Origin: Elusimicrobiota bacterium | Lineage (GTDB): Bacteria; Elusimicrobiota; Elusimicrobia; FEN-1173 | Direction: 5' to 3' | Length of the DNA: 64,000 nt | NCBI GenBank assembly: GCA_016714745.1 | Contig: JADKCG010000012.1 | Coordinates: 1 to 64,000, forward strand | Shown here: positions 54,849 to 62,978 of the stretch, piece after piece | Numbering within the stretch: position 1 is the first letter of the stretch | Layout: every line of letters begins with the position of its first letter | Made by a program: the position numbers and the translations under genes | Notes under the pieces: generated by a model | The model's input: only the letters and a program-made list of their open reading frames with translations | The model's database searches: none | What the model was told of the DNA's origin: nothing

Positions 54849-54972
54849 TGTTTGGTTGGCGATGTTTCTCCTGTTGGGGGCCTCTGAATCCAAGGGGACC
54901 GCGTCAGGAGAAAAGGATTCTCCATCCCTGTCTTGAAAGTAATAAAATCTTTTTAAAAGTGAGGTGGCGAAC

Positions 54973-55524
54973 GTGATTGCACGGTGGCGAGTGTTTATGG
55001 GGTTTGTGGCAGGGGTTGCTTTTTTGTTGTTGTCCCATGTATCCAGTTGGCCTCGGGCGTCGACAGGGTTGTTGATCTCTTTGCTGGGCCTCCTCATCCG
55101 CGGGTGGGCGGCCGGCTATTTGGAGAAAGGAAAGCGTTTGGCTCAGGATGGCCCCTATGCGTGGGTGCGCCATCCCCTTTACACGGGGAGTTTTTTGATG
55201 GCTTTCGGTTTCTGTCTGGCAGGAACCGGGGCCGTTCCTGTCGCGAGCGTGATTCTCTGGGCGATCTTTCTTTTCCTCTTCGGGTGGATTTATCCCCGCC
55301 GCATCGCCACAGAGGAACGGGACTTAGAGAAATATTTCGGCGACGCCTGGCGGCTGTTTACCGGTCGGAACAGCCGGTTCCTTCCCCGTCTGCATCCTTT
55401 CCGCCGCTCGGACGCGGACCGTTTCATGTGGGCGCGTTATCTGAAAAATAAAGAATACAACGCCACGGTCGGTTGGGTCGCGAGCGCCGCGGTGGTCATT
55501 GTTAAAGGACTGACCGGACTGTGA
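54973..55524 (+). CDS. Isoprenylcysteine carboxyl methyltransferase-family membrane protein
   Basis: The product has 183 residues from GTG 54973 (GAGG 8 bases upstream; GTG 54964 is an alternative). Four hydrophobic segments surround 'DGPYAWVRHPLYTGSFLMAF', the S-adenosylmethionine-binding signature of ICMT/PEMT-type methyltransferases; 'RRIATEERDLEKYFGDAWRL' completes it. The substrate is unknown; bacterial relatives methylate lipids or small molecules. The 3' end overlaps the next gene by 4 bp. Confidence 0.85.
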   Translation: MIARWRVFMGFVAGVAFLLLSHVSSWPRASTGLLISLLGLLIRGWAAGYLEKGKRLAQDGPYAWVRHPLYTGSFLMAFGFCLAGTGAVPVASVILWAIFLFLFGWIYPRRIATEERDLEKYFGDAWRLFTGRNSRFLPRLHPFRRSDADRFMWARYLKNKEYNATVGWVASAAVVIVKGLTGL

Positions 55525-56492
55525 CGTTTTCCCGTTGGGCGCTTGCCTTTTTTTTGTTGGGGCTCGGTCTGACGGTGAAGGGAGAAGAGGTCCCCGTTCC
55601 CGCGGCCCCGGCCTTTGCTTTTCAATGGAGGCAAGAAAACCCTCCCCCTTTTTTGGTGGGCGAATCCATCGTTTACGTCATAAAATACGGGATCATTCAC
55701 GCCGGGTTTGCCACGCTGGAGATTTCTTCCACCGAGACGGTTTCTGGGAGAATGGCCTATAAGGTGACCTCCGAGGCGCGTACCAACAAGACCATGGACG
55801 TTCTCTTCAAGGTCCGAGATTTAAACGAATCCTGGATCGATGCCCAAAGCCTTTGTTCGCTTCAATTTCGGCAGGACATCAAAGAGGGTCGATACACCCG
55901 TCAAGTGGACACCGTCTACGATCATCCCGCGCGCCGGTTTGTGTATAAAAAAAAGCGGAAAGGAATCGAAACGGTCCATGAAGGGGCTATCCCGCCGTTT
56001 GTCCAGGACGTTCTTTCCAGCCTCTATTATCTTCGAACCCAGCCATTGGAAGTCGGAAAAAATTTCACCCTAGACGCCAACTCTGGCGCCACCACCTGGC
56101 CCCTGTCGGTCCATATCTTGGCCCGAGAAACCATGCGAGTCCCCGCTGGCCGCTTTGAATGTTTTCACATTGAGCCTGTCCTGGCCGGTGACGGCATTTT
56201 TCAAGCCAGTGGCAAACTGGAAGTCTGGGTCACCCAATCGGTCCCCCACATCCCCGTCCTTCTTCGATCGAAAGTCGCCGTCGGCGCCTTCGACGCTGAA
56301 ATGACAAATGCCCGGCCGGCGTCTCCCGTTTGCCCGAGCCGAGTCCTTCCCTGGCTCCATAGCCGGGATTTTTCTTTCATGGGGGAACCCCCGGCCCTGT
56401 CGCTGATCTCCTCGGTGTGCCGGCGTCTTGGCCCCCCTCCGAAAGGGAAAAGGAGCTCAATCGGCGATCCTGAATTTCTGGTTTTAGTATAA
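55521..56492 (+). CDS. DUF3108 exported protein with a repeat-derived tail
   Basis: A signal peptide ('LAFFLLGLGLTVKG') leads into a DUF3108 domain: 'GESIVYVIKYGIIHAGFATL', 'TNKTMDVLFKVRDLNESWID', 'VQDVLSSLYYLRTQPLEVGK' and 'VAVGAFDAEM'. These periplasmic beta-rich proteins have unknown function. After 'EMTN' (about 56310) the remaining 60 residues are low-complexity and lie over a G/C-rich repeat (56357-56455), so the frame was probably extended by that insertion. The stop overlaps a -10-like TATAAT. Confidence 0.8.
   Translation: MTFSRWALAFFLLGLGLTVKGEEVPVPAAPAFAFQWRQENPPPFLVGESIVYVIKYGIIHAGFATLEISSTETVSGRMAYKVTSEARTNKTMDVLFKVRDLNESWIDAQSLCSLQFRQDIKEGRYTRQVDTVYDHPARRFVYKKKRKGIETVHEGAIPPFVQDVLSSLYYLRTQPLEVGKNFTLDANSGATTWPLSVHILARETMRVPAGRFECFHIEPVLAGDGIFQASGKLEVWVTQSVPHIPVLLRSKVAVGAFDAEMTNARPASPVCPSRVLPWLHSRDFSFMGEPPALSLISSVCRRLGPPPKGKRSSIGDPEFLVLV
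56357..56455. repeat. G/C palindromic repeat at the 3' end of the DUF3108 gene
   Basis: ATAGCCGGGATT, like one terminus of the 44153 element, starts a hairpin with GGGGGAACCCCCGGC. GGCCCCCCTCC and GAAAGGGAAAAGGAG follow (about 56429-56453). It overlaps the last 45 codons of the upstream gene. Confidence 0.45.
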
Positions 56493-56493
56493 T
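56488..56493 (+). promoter_or_regulatory. Consensus -10 box upstream of the membrane protein gene
   Basis: A perfect TATAAT (56488-56493) stands 47 bp before the ATG at 56541. No good -35 hexamer is present at 16-18 bp. The downstream gene has an AGGAGG ribosome-binding site, so a separate transcript for the membrane protein and heptose genes is plausible. Confidence 0.4.
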
Positions 56494-56540
56494 CCGCCTA
56501 GTCTTACACGCGAAAATCGAGCCCCAGGAGGCGATTCCCC

Positions 56541-57170
56541 ATGGACCAAGAACTCTCATTCAAAGTTGCGTTGTCGGAAGGTTGGCGGGTGACCAAAAGC
56601 CGATTTCCCTTGATGTTGGCTTACCTCGGGACCCTTTTGGCTCTCGGGGTTGTTCGGTTTGTTATAGAAAAGCCGATCGATTCCACCGCGCTCAAAGTTA
56701 TTTTGGGGCTTGGGTTTCAGGTCCTCAACTGGTTTTTGACTTTCAACGCCTTGGGTGTTTCGATTAAACTTATCGACGGAAAAGAGGTCGCATACGCGGA
56801 CTTTTGGCGGCCGCAAAGCAATTTCTGGTTCTATGTTTTGGCGACGCTTTTGTACGGCTTCATCATCGCTGGGGGAACTCTTCTCCTGATTGTCCCGGGG
56901 ATCATTTTTGGACTCATGTTCATGTTTTACGGGTATGTGATGGTGGAGAAAAGTCTTGGCCCCATCGAGGCGCTCAAAGAAAGCAAACGGTTGACCCGCG
57001 GGGTTAAGTGGGACCTCTTCCTCTTTTCTCTGATCGCCATTGGCTTGAACATTTTAGGCGTTATGGCCTTGTTGGTCGGTGTGTTGGCCACGATGGCGGT
57101 GACCTATCTCGCCTTGGCCCATCTGTATCGTCAACGCACCCGTGCTCTGGAGTCGATTTCCGCGGCATGA
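56541..57170 (+). CDS. Polytopic membrane protein, DUF975-like
   Basis: This 209-residue protein has about five hydrophobic segments: 'PLMLAYLGTLLALGVVRFV', 'ILGLGFQVLNWFLTFNALGV', 'FYVLATLLYGFIIAGGTLLL', 'IVPGIIFGLMFMFYGYVMVE' and 'FSLIAIGLNILGVMALLVGV'. The 'VPGIIFGLMFMFYGYVMVEK' followed by 'SLGPIEALKESKRLTRG' pattern recurs in DUF975 and related membrane proteins of unknown function. AGGAGG precedes the ATG. Its stop overlaps the heptose kinase start (ATGA). Confidence 0.75.
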   Translation: MDQELSFKVALSEGWRVTKSRFPLMLAYLGTLLALGVVRFVIEKPIDSTALKVILGLGFQVLNWFLTFNALGVSIKLIDGKEVAYADFWRPQSNFWFYVLATLLYGFIIAGGTLLLIVPGIIFGLMFMFYGYVMVEKSLGPIEALKESKRLTRGVKWDLFLFSLIAIGLNILGVMALLVGVLATMAVTYLALAHLYRQRTRALESISAA

Positions 57171-58135
57171 CCGAACTCGCCCCTCGCGTTAAGTCGTTTC
57201 AGGGGTTGCCCGTGCTTGTGGTCGGTGACCTGATGGTCGACCGATACATCCGTGGGGCGGTGAGCCGTCTTTCCCCTGAGGCGCCGGTGCCCGTGGTGGA
57301 CGTCCAGCATGAAGAGTTTATGCCCGGGGGCGCCGGCAATGTGGCGGCCAACATGGCCGCCCTGGGCGGTCGCCCCATTCTGGTCTCTTTGGTGGGCGAA
57401 GATTCGGATGGTGAACGCCTTCTGGCCACTCTGCGGGACCGCGGGGTGGACGTCTCCGGCGTCGTGTCCGACGCCTCCCGGCCCACCATCCTCAAAACCC
57501 GGGTGCTCGCGGGCCATCAGCAGGTCGTTCGGTTCGATCGGGAAAATCGCGCGGCCTTTCCCCACGGGCTCGTGGCCCGAATCTTGGCCAGTGTGAAGGA
57601 GCGATTGTCCCAGGCCAAAGGTGTTGTCCTCTCGGATTACGGAAAGGGGATGGTGAGCGCTCGCCTCTTGAAAAGCGTTTTAGGATGGGCGCATCGGCAA
57701 GGCAAGCTCGTGACGGTGGACCCCAAAATTGAACATTTCTTAAGTTATCGGGGCGTCGATTGCATCACGCCGAATTTGAAAGAGGCCACGGAAGGCGTTC
57801 GTGCGTTTCCTCCCAAGACCGATGACGAGGTGGATGAACTGGGCCGACGGATTTTGCGTCGTCTTCGCTGTCATTCGGTTTTGATTACACGAAGCGAGCG
57901 GGGCATGAGTCTCTATCGCGAAAGCAAACCGCCGCTCCATATCCCATCTCAGGCCCGGGAAGTATTTGACGTGACCGGCGCCGGCGACACGGTGATCGCC
58001 ACCTTGAGCTTGGCTTTGGCGGGAGGCGTTTCTCTGGCGGACGCGGCGCGAATGTCTAATGCGGCGGCGGGGGTCGTGGTGGCTAAACTCGGTACGGCCA
58101 CCGTCAGTCCCGCCGAACTGCGAAAAGCGTTATGA
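57167..58135 (+). CDS. hldA: D-glycero-beta-D-manno-heptose-7-phosphate kinase
   Basis: This 322-residue PfkB-family sugar kinase is of the RfaE domain I type. It phosphorylates heptose 7-phosphate to the 1,7-bisphosphate for ADP-heptose synthesis. Motifs: 'VLVVGDLMVDRYIRGAVSRL', 'APVPVV', 'MPGGAGNVAANMAALGG', 'VTVDPKIEHF' and the catalytic 'VFDVTGAGDTVIATLSLA'. The adenylyltransferase domain of fused HldE is absent, so that step must be encoded elsewhere. It overlaps genes on both sides by 4 bp and supplies the heptosyltransferases at 46363 and 51067. Confidence 0.93.
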   Translation: MTELAPRVKSFQGLPVLVVGDLMVDRYIRGAVSRLSPEAPVPVVDVQHEEFMPGGAGNVAANMAALGGRPILVSLVGEDSDGERLLATLRDRGVDVSGVVSDASRPTILKTRVLAGHQQVVRFDRENRAAFPHGLVARILASVKERLSQAKGVVLSDYGKGMVSARLLKSVLGWAHRQGKLVTVDPKIEHFLSYRGVDCITPNLKEATEGVRAFPPKTDDEVDELGRRILRRLRCHSVLITRSERGMSLYRESKPPLHIPSQAREVFDVTGAGDTVIATLSLALAGGVSLADAARMSNAAAGVVVAKLGTATVSPAELRKAL

Positions 58136-58875
58136 ACGTCCTGGGGGTCATCCCCGCCCGATTTGCGGCCCAACGGTTTCCCGGCAAACCGCTGGCGTCC
58201 ATTGCCGGGCGGCCCATGATCTGGTGGGTATGGAACGCCGCTCAGAAGGCGTTGCCCCGGGTCGTGGTGGCCACAGACGATCGACGCATTGTGGAAACGG
58301 TTCGGCGTTTTGGTGGTGAGGCGATGCTGACTTCGGATCAGTGCCGGAGCGGAACCGATCGTGTGGCGGAAGTCGCCCGTAAAATCAAGGCCGGCCTCTA
58401 TTTAAATATTCAAGGGGACGAGCCCCTCATGACCGCTCGGACCTTGTGGAAGGTTTTGGCGCTCCACGCGGATCGGTCTGTTTGTCTCGGCACGGTGGCC
58501 ACGGTTCTAACGCCTTTGGATTGGATTGATCCCAACGCGGTCAAGGTGTTGGTGGACAAACGAGGCGATTCCCTCTATTTTTCCCGATCCCCCTTGCCCT
58601 ATTTCCGGGACGGAGCGCCCAAAGCGCCGCCGCCCAACAAATTATTGTTTAAGCATCTGGGGGTATACTCCTATCGGCCGGAGACATTGCGGGCCTTTGT
58701 CCGTTGGCCGGCCGGCTTTTTTGAAACCGCGGAAAAGTTGGAACAACTGCGCGCCTTGGAAAACGGGGTCCGGATTCGGGTCGCGGTCACTCCCGACGAT
58801 TCCATTGGTGTGGATCTCCCCGGGAATGTGGCCCGGGTAGAGAAAATTTTGAAACGGCGGGGCACAGCGTCGTGA
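58132..58875 (+). CDS. kdsB: 3-deoxy-manno-octulosonate cytidylyltransferase
   Basis: KdsB couples Kdo to CTP, giving CMP-Kdo for WaaA. The 247 residues show 'GVIPARFAAQRFPGKPLASI', 'VVATDDRRIVETVRRFGGE', 'CRSGTDRVAEVARKI', 'LNIQGDEPLM' and 'KHLGVYSYRPETLRAF', all family signatures. It sits between the heptose kinase and CTP synthase, so the operon makes both the CTP and the activated sugar. Confidence 0.96.
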   Translation: MNVLGVIPARFAAQRFPGKPLASIAGRPMIWWVWNAAQKALPRVVVATDDRRIVETVRRFGGEAMLTSDQCRSGTDRVAEVARKIKAGLYLNIQGDEPLMTARTLWKVLALHADRSVCLGTVATVLTPLDWIDPNAVKVLVDKRGDSLYFSRSPLPYFRDGAPKAPPPNKLLFKHLGVYSYRPETLRAFVRWPAGFFETAEKLEQLRALENGVRIRVAVTPDDSIGVDLPGNVARVEKILKRRGTAS

Positions 58876-58904
58876 ATCCGTCATCCGATGGGAAGGGGGG
58901 GGCG

Positions 58905-60503
58905 ATGGCGAAGTTTATTTTCGTGACGGGCGGGGTGGTCAGTTCGTTGGGCAAGGGGATCGCGGCGTCGTCTTTGGGGCGACTTCTGAAATCGCGCGGG
59001 TTGAACGTGACCATGATCAAGCTGGATCCGTATCTGAACGTGGATCCGGGAACCATGAGCCCTTATCAGCACGGAGAAGTCTACGTGACCGAAGACGGGG
59101 CGGAAACGGATTTGGATTTGGGCCATTACGAACGTTTTATCGACGTGGACATGACACGAGACAATAACGCCACCTCGGGGCAGATTTACGAAACGGTGCT
59201 CGCAAAAGAACGGCGGGGCGAGTTTTTGGGCAAGACCGTCCAAGTCATTCCTCACATCACCAACGAAATCAAAAGCCGTCTTTTTCGCGTGGCCAAGGGC
59301 CGGGACATCGTGATCGTCGAGGTAGGGGGGACGGTCGGCGACATCGAGTCGTTGCCGTTTCTTGAATCCATCCGCCAGATGCGAATCGATGCCGGGCGGG
59401 ACAACGTCCTGTACATCCATCTCACCCTCGTGCCCTACATCAAAGCCGCTGAGGAACTGAAAACGAAACCGACCCAGCATTCGGTCGGCAAACTGCGGGA
59501 AATTGGGATCGAGCCCGACATTATTATTTGCCGCACCGACCGTCCCCTGGGTCCAGACATTCGGGAAAAAATCGCCCTGTTCTCCAGCGTCCCGAAAGAT
59601 GCGGTGATCGAAGCGGTGGACGCGGACACGATTTACGACGTGCCGTTAATGTTTGAACGACAAGGGTTGGATGAACTGGTGCTGATGCTTCTTCGCCAAC
59701 GTAGCCCCGCCAAAGACCTCTCCTCTTGGAAAGAAATGGTGGAGAAAATCCGTAACCCCCTTCACCACGTGACCATCGGCGTGGCCGGGAAATACGTGGA
59801 ACTTAAAGACGCGTATAAGTCCATCGGCGAAGCGCTTTTGCACGGGGGGCTGGCCAACGACGCCAAGGTGGTTGTGAAATACCTCGACGTGGAAGACAAG
59901 ACCTTGGAAGCCCAGCTCCTGCAAGTGGACGGTATTTTAATCCCGGGGGGGTTCGGCGACCGGGGCGTGGAAGGGAAGATCTCTGTGGCCAAGTTCGCTC
60001 GGGAACATCAAATTCCGTTTTTTGGAATTTGTTTGGGCATGCAATGCGCGGTGATTGAGGTGGCTCGCCATTTGGCCAAAATGCCGAAAGCCCATTCCAC
60101 CGAATTTGCGCCCAAAACCCCGTTCCCTGTTGTCGATCTGATGGGAGAACAGAAAAAAATTTCCCAGATGGGAGGGTCCATGCGGTTGGGCGTCTATCCC
60201 TGTCGTCTCAAGTCGGGGTCTTTGGCGCAAAAAGCGTACGGGCGGGAGTTGATCCACGAACGCCATCGCCATCGCTATGAGTTAAATAACAAATACCGCA
60301 AAGCGCTCGAGAAAGCGGGGCTCCGCGTGGTCGGCGAATATCCAAGACTCCATCTGGCGGAAGCGGTGGAATTCAAAAACCATCCCTGGTACGTGGCGGT
60401 TCAATACCATCCCGAACTGAAATCGCGACCCTTGCATCCTCACCCGTTGTTCAAAGCGTTCATCGCCGCCGCCCTCCACAGGCTCTCTCCCCGGCACGGA
60501 TAA
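58905..60503 (+). CDS. pyrG: CTP synthase
   Basis: PyrG converts UTP to CTP with glutamine or ammonia. ATG 58905, after GGAAGGGGGG, gives 532 residues and the standard 'MAKFIFVTGGVVSSLGKGIA' start; GTG 58872 overlapping kdsB is an alternative. The synthetase domain has 'YLNVDPGTMSPYQHGEVYVT' and 'VGGTVGDIESLPFLE'; the class I glutaminase has nucleophile Cys in 'FFGICLGMQCAVIEVAR' and the His-Glu of 'QYHPELKSRP'. The stop overlaps the next ATG (TAATG). Confidence 0.97.
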   Translation: MAKFIFVTGGVVSSLGKGIAASSLGRLLKSRGLNVTMIKLDPYLNVDPGTMSPYQHGEVYVTEDGAETDLDLGHYERFIDVDMTRDNNATSGQIYETVLAKERRGEFLGKTVQVIPHITNEIKSRLFRVAKGRDIVIVEVGGTVGDIESLPFLESIRQMRIDAGRDNVLYIHLTLVPYIKAAEELKTKPTQHSVGKLREIGIEPDIIICRTDRPLGPDIREKIALFSSVPKDAVIEAVDADTIYDVPLMFERQGLDELVLMLLRQRSPAKDLSSWKEMVEKIRNPLHHVTIGVAGKYVELKDAYKSIGEALLHGGLANDAKVVVKYLDVEDKTLEAQLLQVDGILIPGGFGDRGVEGKISVAKFAREHQIPFFGICLGMQCAVIEVARHLAKMPKAHSTEFAPKTPFPVVDLMGEQKKISQMGGSMRLGVYPCRLKSGSLAQKAYGRELIHERHRHRYELNNKYRKALEKAGLRVVGEYPRLHLAEAVEFKNHPWYVAVQYHPELKSRPLHPHPLFKAFIAAALHRLSPRHG

Positions 60504-61030
60504 TGAGGTTTCGCTGGGCCTGGGGAGTCCCCCTGCTCTCTCTGGCGTGGGGCGGGCTGGTTTTCTTTCATGTCCATCGGTATTTTGATCTGAATCGGAC
60601 AGAGCTCTTTCGCCAGGAAGGGCGGCGCCTGGTCGTTCTTTGGGCGGAGCGGATCGCCGAGACGGAAGACCCCCCGGAACGGGAAAGGATGCTTCGGCGA
60701 TTTTCCGGGGAGAGGGATTCACGGTCGGCGACTCTTCTCGACGATCAGGGCCAAATATTGTTGACCGTGGGGGATTCTTCCCCGCCGCCGCCCCGCCTTC
60801 CCCTTTCCGAACCGGCAGACCGACCCCGGGAGGGAGACCGGTGGGACTATTGGGCGCCGCTTTGGATCGACGGGCGGCGCGCGGGATACCTGGCCTGGGT
60901 CCGTGACTCTTCCGCCCTAAAAAAGGACCGCGCTCACGTCCGGCGGGGGCTCTTGGCCGCGGGAGCCTGGGCGGCCGCCTTGGGATGTCTCGGGACCGTT
61001 TTGGCCTGCCGTTCCCCGCAAGCATCATAA
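60503..61030 (+). CDS. Small membrane protein with a sensor-like periplasmic domain
   Basis: The product has 175 residues. One membrane segment near the N-terminus ('WGVPLLSLAWGGLVFFHVHR') and one at the C-terminus ('LLAAGAWAAALGCLGTVLAC') enclose about 110 residues with 'ELFRQEGRRLVVLWAERIAE', 'SRSATLLDDQGQILLTVG' and 'YWAPLWIDGRRAGYLAWVRD', a PAS/Cache-like sensory pattern as found in the outer part of histidine kinases. No cytoplasmic kinase domain follows, so it looks like a truncated or stand-alone sensor. Family not recognised. It is coupled to pyrG by TAATG. Confidence 0.65.
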   Translation: MRFRWAWGVPLLSLAWGGLVFFHVHRYFDLNRTELFRQEGRRLVVLWAERIAETEDPPERERMLRRFSGERDSRSATLLDDQGQILLTVGDSSPPPPRLPLSEPADRPREGDRWDYWAPLWIDGRRAGYLAWVRDSSALKKDRAHVRRGLLAAGAWAAALGCLGTVLACRSPQAS

Positions 61031-61036
61031 AAACTC

Positions 61037-61065
61037 TGGACAATTTTCCGTTCTGGGGTTAAATA
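61037..61065 (+). promoter_or_regulatory. Promoter of the PilB/GspE gene, nearly leaderless
   Basis: TGGACA (61037-61042), a 17-bp spacer and TAAATA (61060-61065) predict transcription from about 61072, 4-5 bases before the ATG at 61077, which lacks a ribosome-binding site. Confidence 0.55.
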
Positions 61066-61076
61066 CGTATTAGCCT

Positions 61077-62903
61077 ATGACCTCTCGCCCCATCAACGGT
61101 CGAAAATCCGCCCAAGACGTTCTCTTGGAAGCCCGTCTTATTTCTCCTGAAAACATGGCCTTGGCCGAGAAAGAAGCCGAAAAATCGGGCCGGCCCGTCC
61201 AACAAATCGTTGTGGAAAAAAAGTGGGCGGACAAAGTGGACGTCCTCCAAGTTCTCTCGCGCGAATGGCGCACGCGGGCGGTGGACTTGGCCGAAATGGA
61301 AATCGATCCGGAAGTCGTTCGCCTGTTGCCCGAATCTGTCACGCGAAAGCAATGGGTGGTCCCCTTTGCCAAAGAAGACCAAGTCCTCCTTTTGGCCATG
61401 GCCGATCCTCGGGATTTCATGGTCTTGGAGGACATCCACATCAAGACGGGGTTGGAAGTCCAACGGTATTTGGCCATGCCGGAAGACATTTTACGGGAAT
61501 TGGACAAAGTCTACGGAATCTCTGGAAGCGGGCAGGGGGCGGAACTTCTCCGTTCAGTGACAGACGCGGTGATCCCGGACGTCGACGGAACCCTGGCACG
61601 GATGCAGGAAAAAACCGATGTGACCGAGGTGGACGCTTCCGCGCCTGAGGTCGAAAAGATCGTGAACGGGATCATCCTCTCCGCGTTGGGCCAAAAATCG
61701 TCGGACATTCACATTGAACCTTTTGAGGATCCCGCCGGACGGACGTCCCGTGTGCTGGTGCGATTTCGCGTCGATGGATTTTTAAAAGCGGCGACCTTCC
61801 AAATCCCCTGGACGTACCGAAGCGCGGTGATCGCGAAGATTAAGATCATGACGAATTCCATGAACATCACGGAACGGCGCATTCCCCAGTCGGGCCGAAT
61901 TCAAGTGATGGCCAAGGGAAACCCCATCGAGTTTCGGGTGGAGATCGTGCCCACGGTGTACGGCGAATCTGTTGTCATGCGGATATTGGATCGGAAGGCC
62001 GTTCAGGTGGATATTCATAAACTGGGGTTTTTCCCGGAAACGCTGGATCGATATTTGGGGCTCATGGCGGGCGTGGGAGGGAAAAAGAATTTTGGCATTG
62101 TCCTCGTTTGCGGGCCCACAGGGTCGGGGAAATCCACCACGCTCTACGCGTCGTTGAACCACATCAACCGGCCGGACATTAAAATCCTCACAGCCGAGAA
62201 CCCTGTGGAATACAACCTTGACGGCATCGTTCAGGTTCAGGTCAATCCGGATTTGAAGCTTGGGGAAGACAAGTGTTTCGATTTCGCGACGGCGCTCCGA
62301 TCGTTCCTCCGGCTGGACCCGGACGTCATCATGGTGGGAGAAATCCGGGATCAGGAAACCGCTCATATCGCCATGGAAGCCGCCATGACCGGCCACTTGG
62401 TCTTTTCAACAATTCACACAAACGATGCGACGTCCACCGTGACGCGGTTGGTCGACATGGGCATCCCCGCGTTCATGGTGGCCAGCACGCTCAAGTGCGT
62501 GCTGGCCCAACGCCTTTGTCGACGCATTTGCCCCGATTGTAAAACGCCGCGTGCGCCGTCTGTGGAGGAAGTGGAAATATTTAAATCCAACCACGTTTCC
62601 TTGCCGCCGGGGGCGCAGATTTATCAAGGCGCGGGGTGCCGCACCTGCAACGGGGCGGGGTTTAAAGGCCGCTTAGGAATTCATGAACTGTTGGTGATCG
62701 ATGACGTCGTTCGGGGAAGCATGCTAAAAGAGATGACGGCCGATTCCATCCGGGACGCGGCCATGGATAAATCGCCCCAAAAAATGAGGACCATCTTGAT
62801 GGATGGGTTCCAAAAAGTTCTTGAAGGCAACACCACCGTCCGTGAAGTGTTGGGCGGCGCCTCCGAAGTGGCTGAAGATGCCGTTAAAAAACCCGCGCAC
62901 TAA
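61077..62903 (+). CDS. Type IV pilus / type II secretion assembly ATPase (PilB/GspE family)
   Basis: This 608-residue hexameric ATPase drives pilus extension or pseudopilus assembly. An N-terminal MshEN-type region ('LISPENMALAEKEAEKSGRP') precedes the core: 'SDIHIEPFEDPAGRTSRVLV', 'GPTGSGKSTTLYASLNHIN' (Walker A), 'FLRLDPDVIMVGEIRDQETA' (Asp box and Walker B), 'TGHLVFSTIHTNDA' (His box), and the tetracysteine zinc site 'CRRICPDCK' with 'GCRTCNGAGFKGRLGIHELL'. No other pilus gene is in the window. Confidence 0.93.
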   Translation: MTSRPINGRKSAQDVLLEARLISPENMALAEKEAEKSGRPVQQIVVEKKWADKVDVLQVLSREWRTRAVDLAEMEIDPEVVRLLPESVTRKQWVVPFAKEDQVLLLAMADPRDFMVLEDIHIKTGLEVQRYLAMPEDILRELDKVYGISGSGQGAELLRSVTDAVIPDVDGTLARMQEKTDVTEVDASAPEVEKIVNGIILSALGQKSSDIHIEPFEDPAGRTSRVLVRFRVDGFLKAATFQIPWTYRSAVIAKIKIMTNSMNITERRIPQSGRIQVMAKGNPIEFRVEIVPTVYGESVVMRILDRKAVQVDIHKLGFFPETLDRYLGLMAGVGGKKNFGIVLVCGPTGSGKSTTLYASLNHINRPDIKILTAENPVEYNLDGIVQVQVNPDLKLGEDKCFDFATALRSFLRLDPDVIMVGEIRDQETAHIAMEAAMTGHLVFSTIHTNDATSTVTRLVDMGIPAFMVASTLKCVLAQRLCRRICPDCKTPRAPSVEEVEIFKSNHVSLPPGAQIYQGAGCRTCNGAGFKGRLGIHELLVIDDVVRGSMLKEMTADSIRDAAMDKSPQKMRTILMDGFQKVLEGNTTVREVLGGASEVAEDAVKKPAH

Positions 62904-62978
62904 TTTCACAGCGAGGGCTCGTCCTCCGCGCACGGTTTTGGCCGGGATCCCAAGGGTTGATCCGGGCTCGTTCTTTTG

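Noticed and set aside
54799..54936. Hydrophobic 45-codon ORF after the last LPS glycosyltransferase ('AGIAVGGAILVS...')
   Set aside because: It looks like one membrane segment and might be the true tail of the glycosyltransferase after a frameshift, but it is too short and has no ribosome-binding site. It is not listed as a gene.
60282..61043. 253-codon reverse-strand ORF over the pyrG end and the sensor-like gene
   Set aside because: The product is a proline/arginine-rich shadow of pyrG and of a coupled forward gene; no motif was seen.
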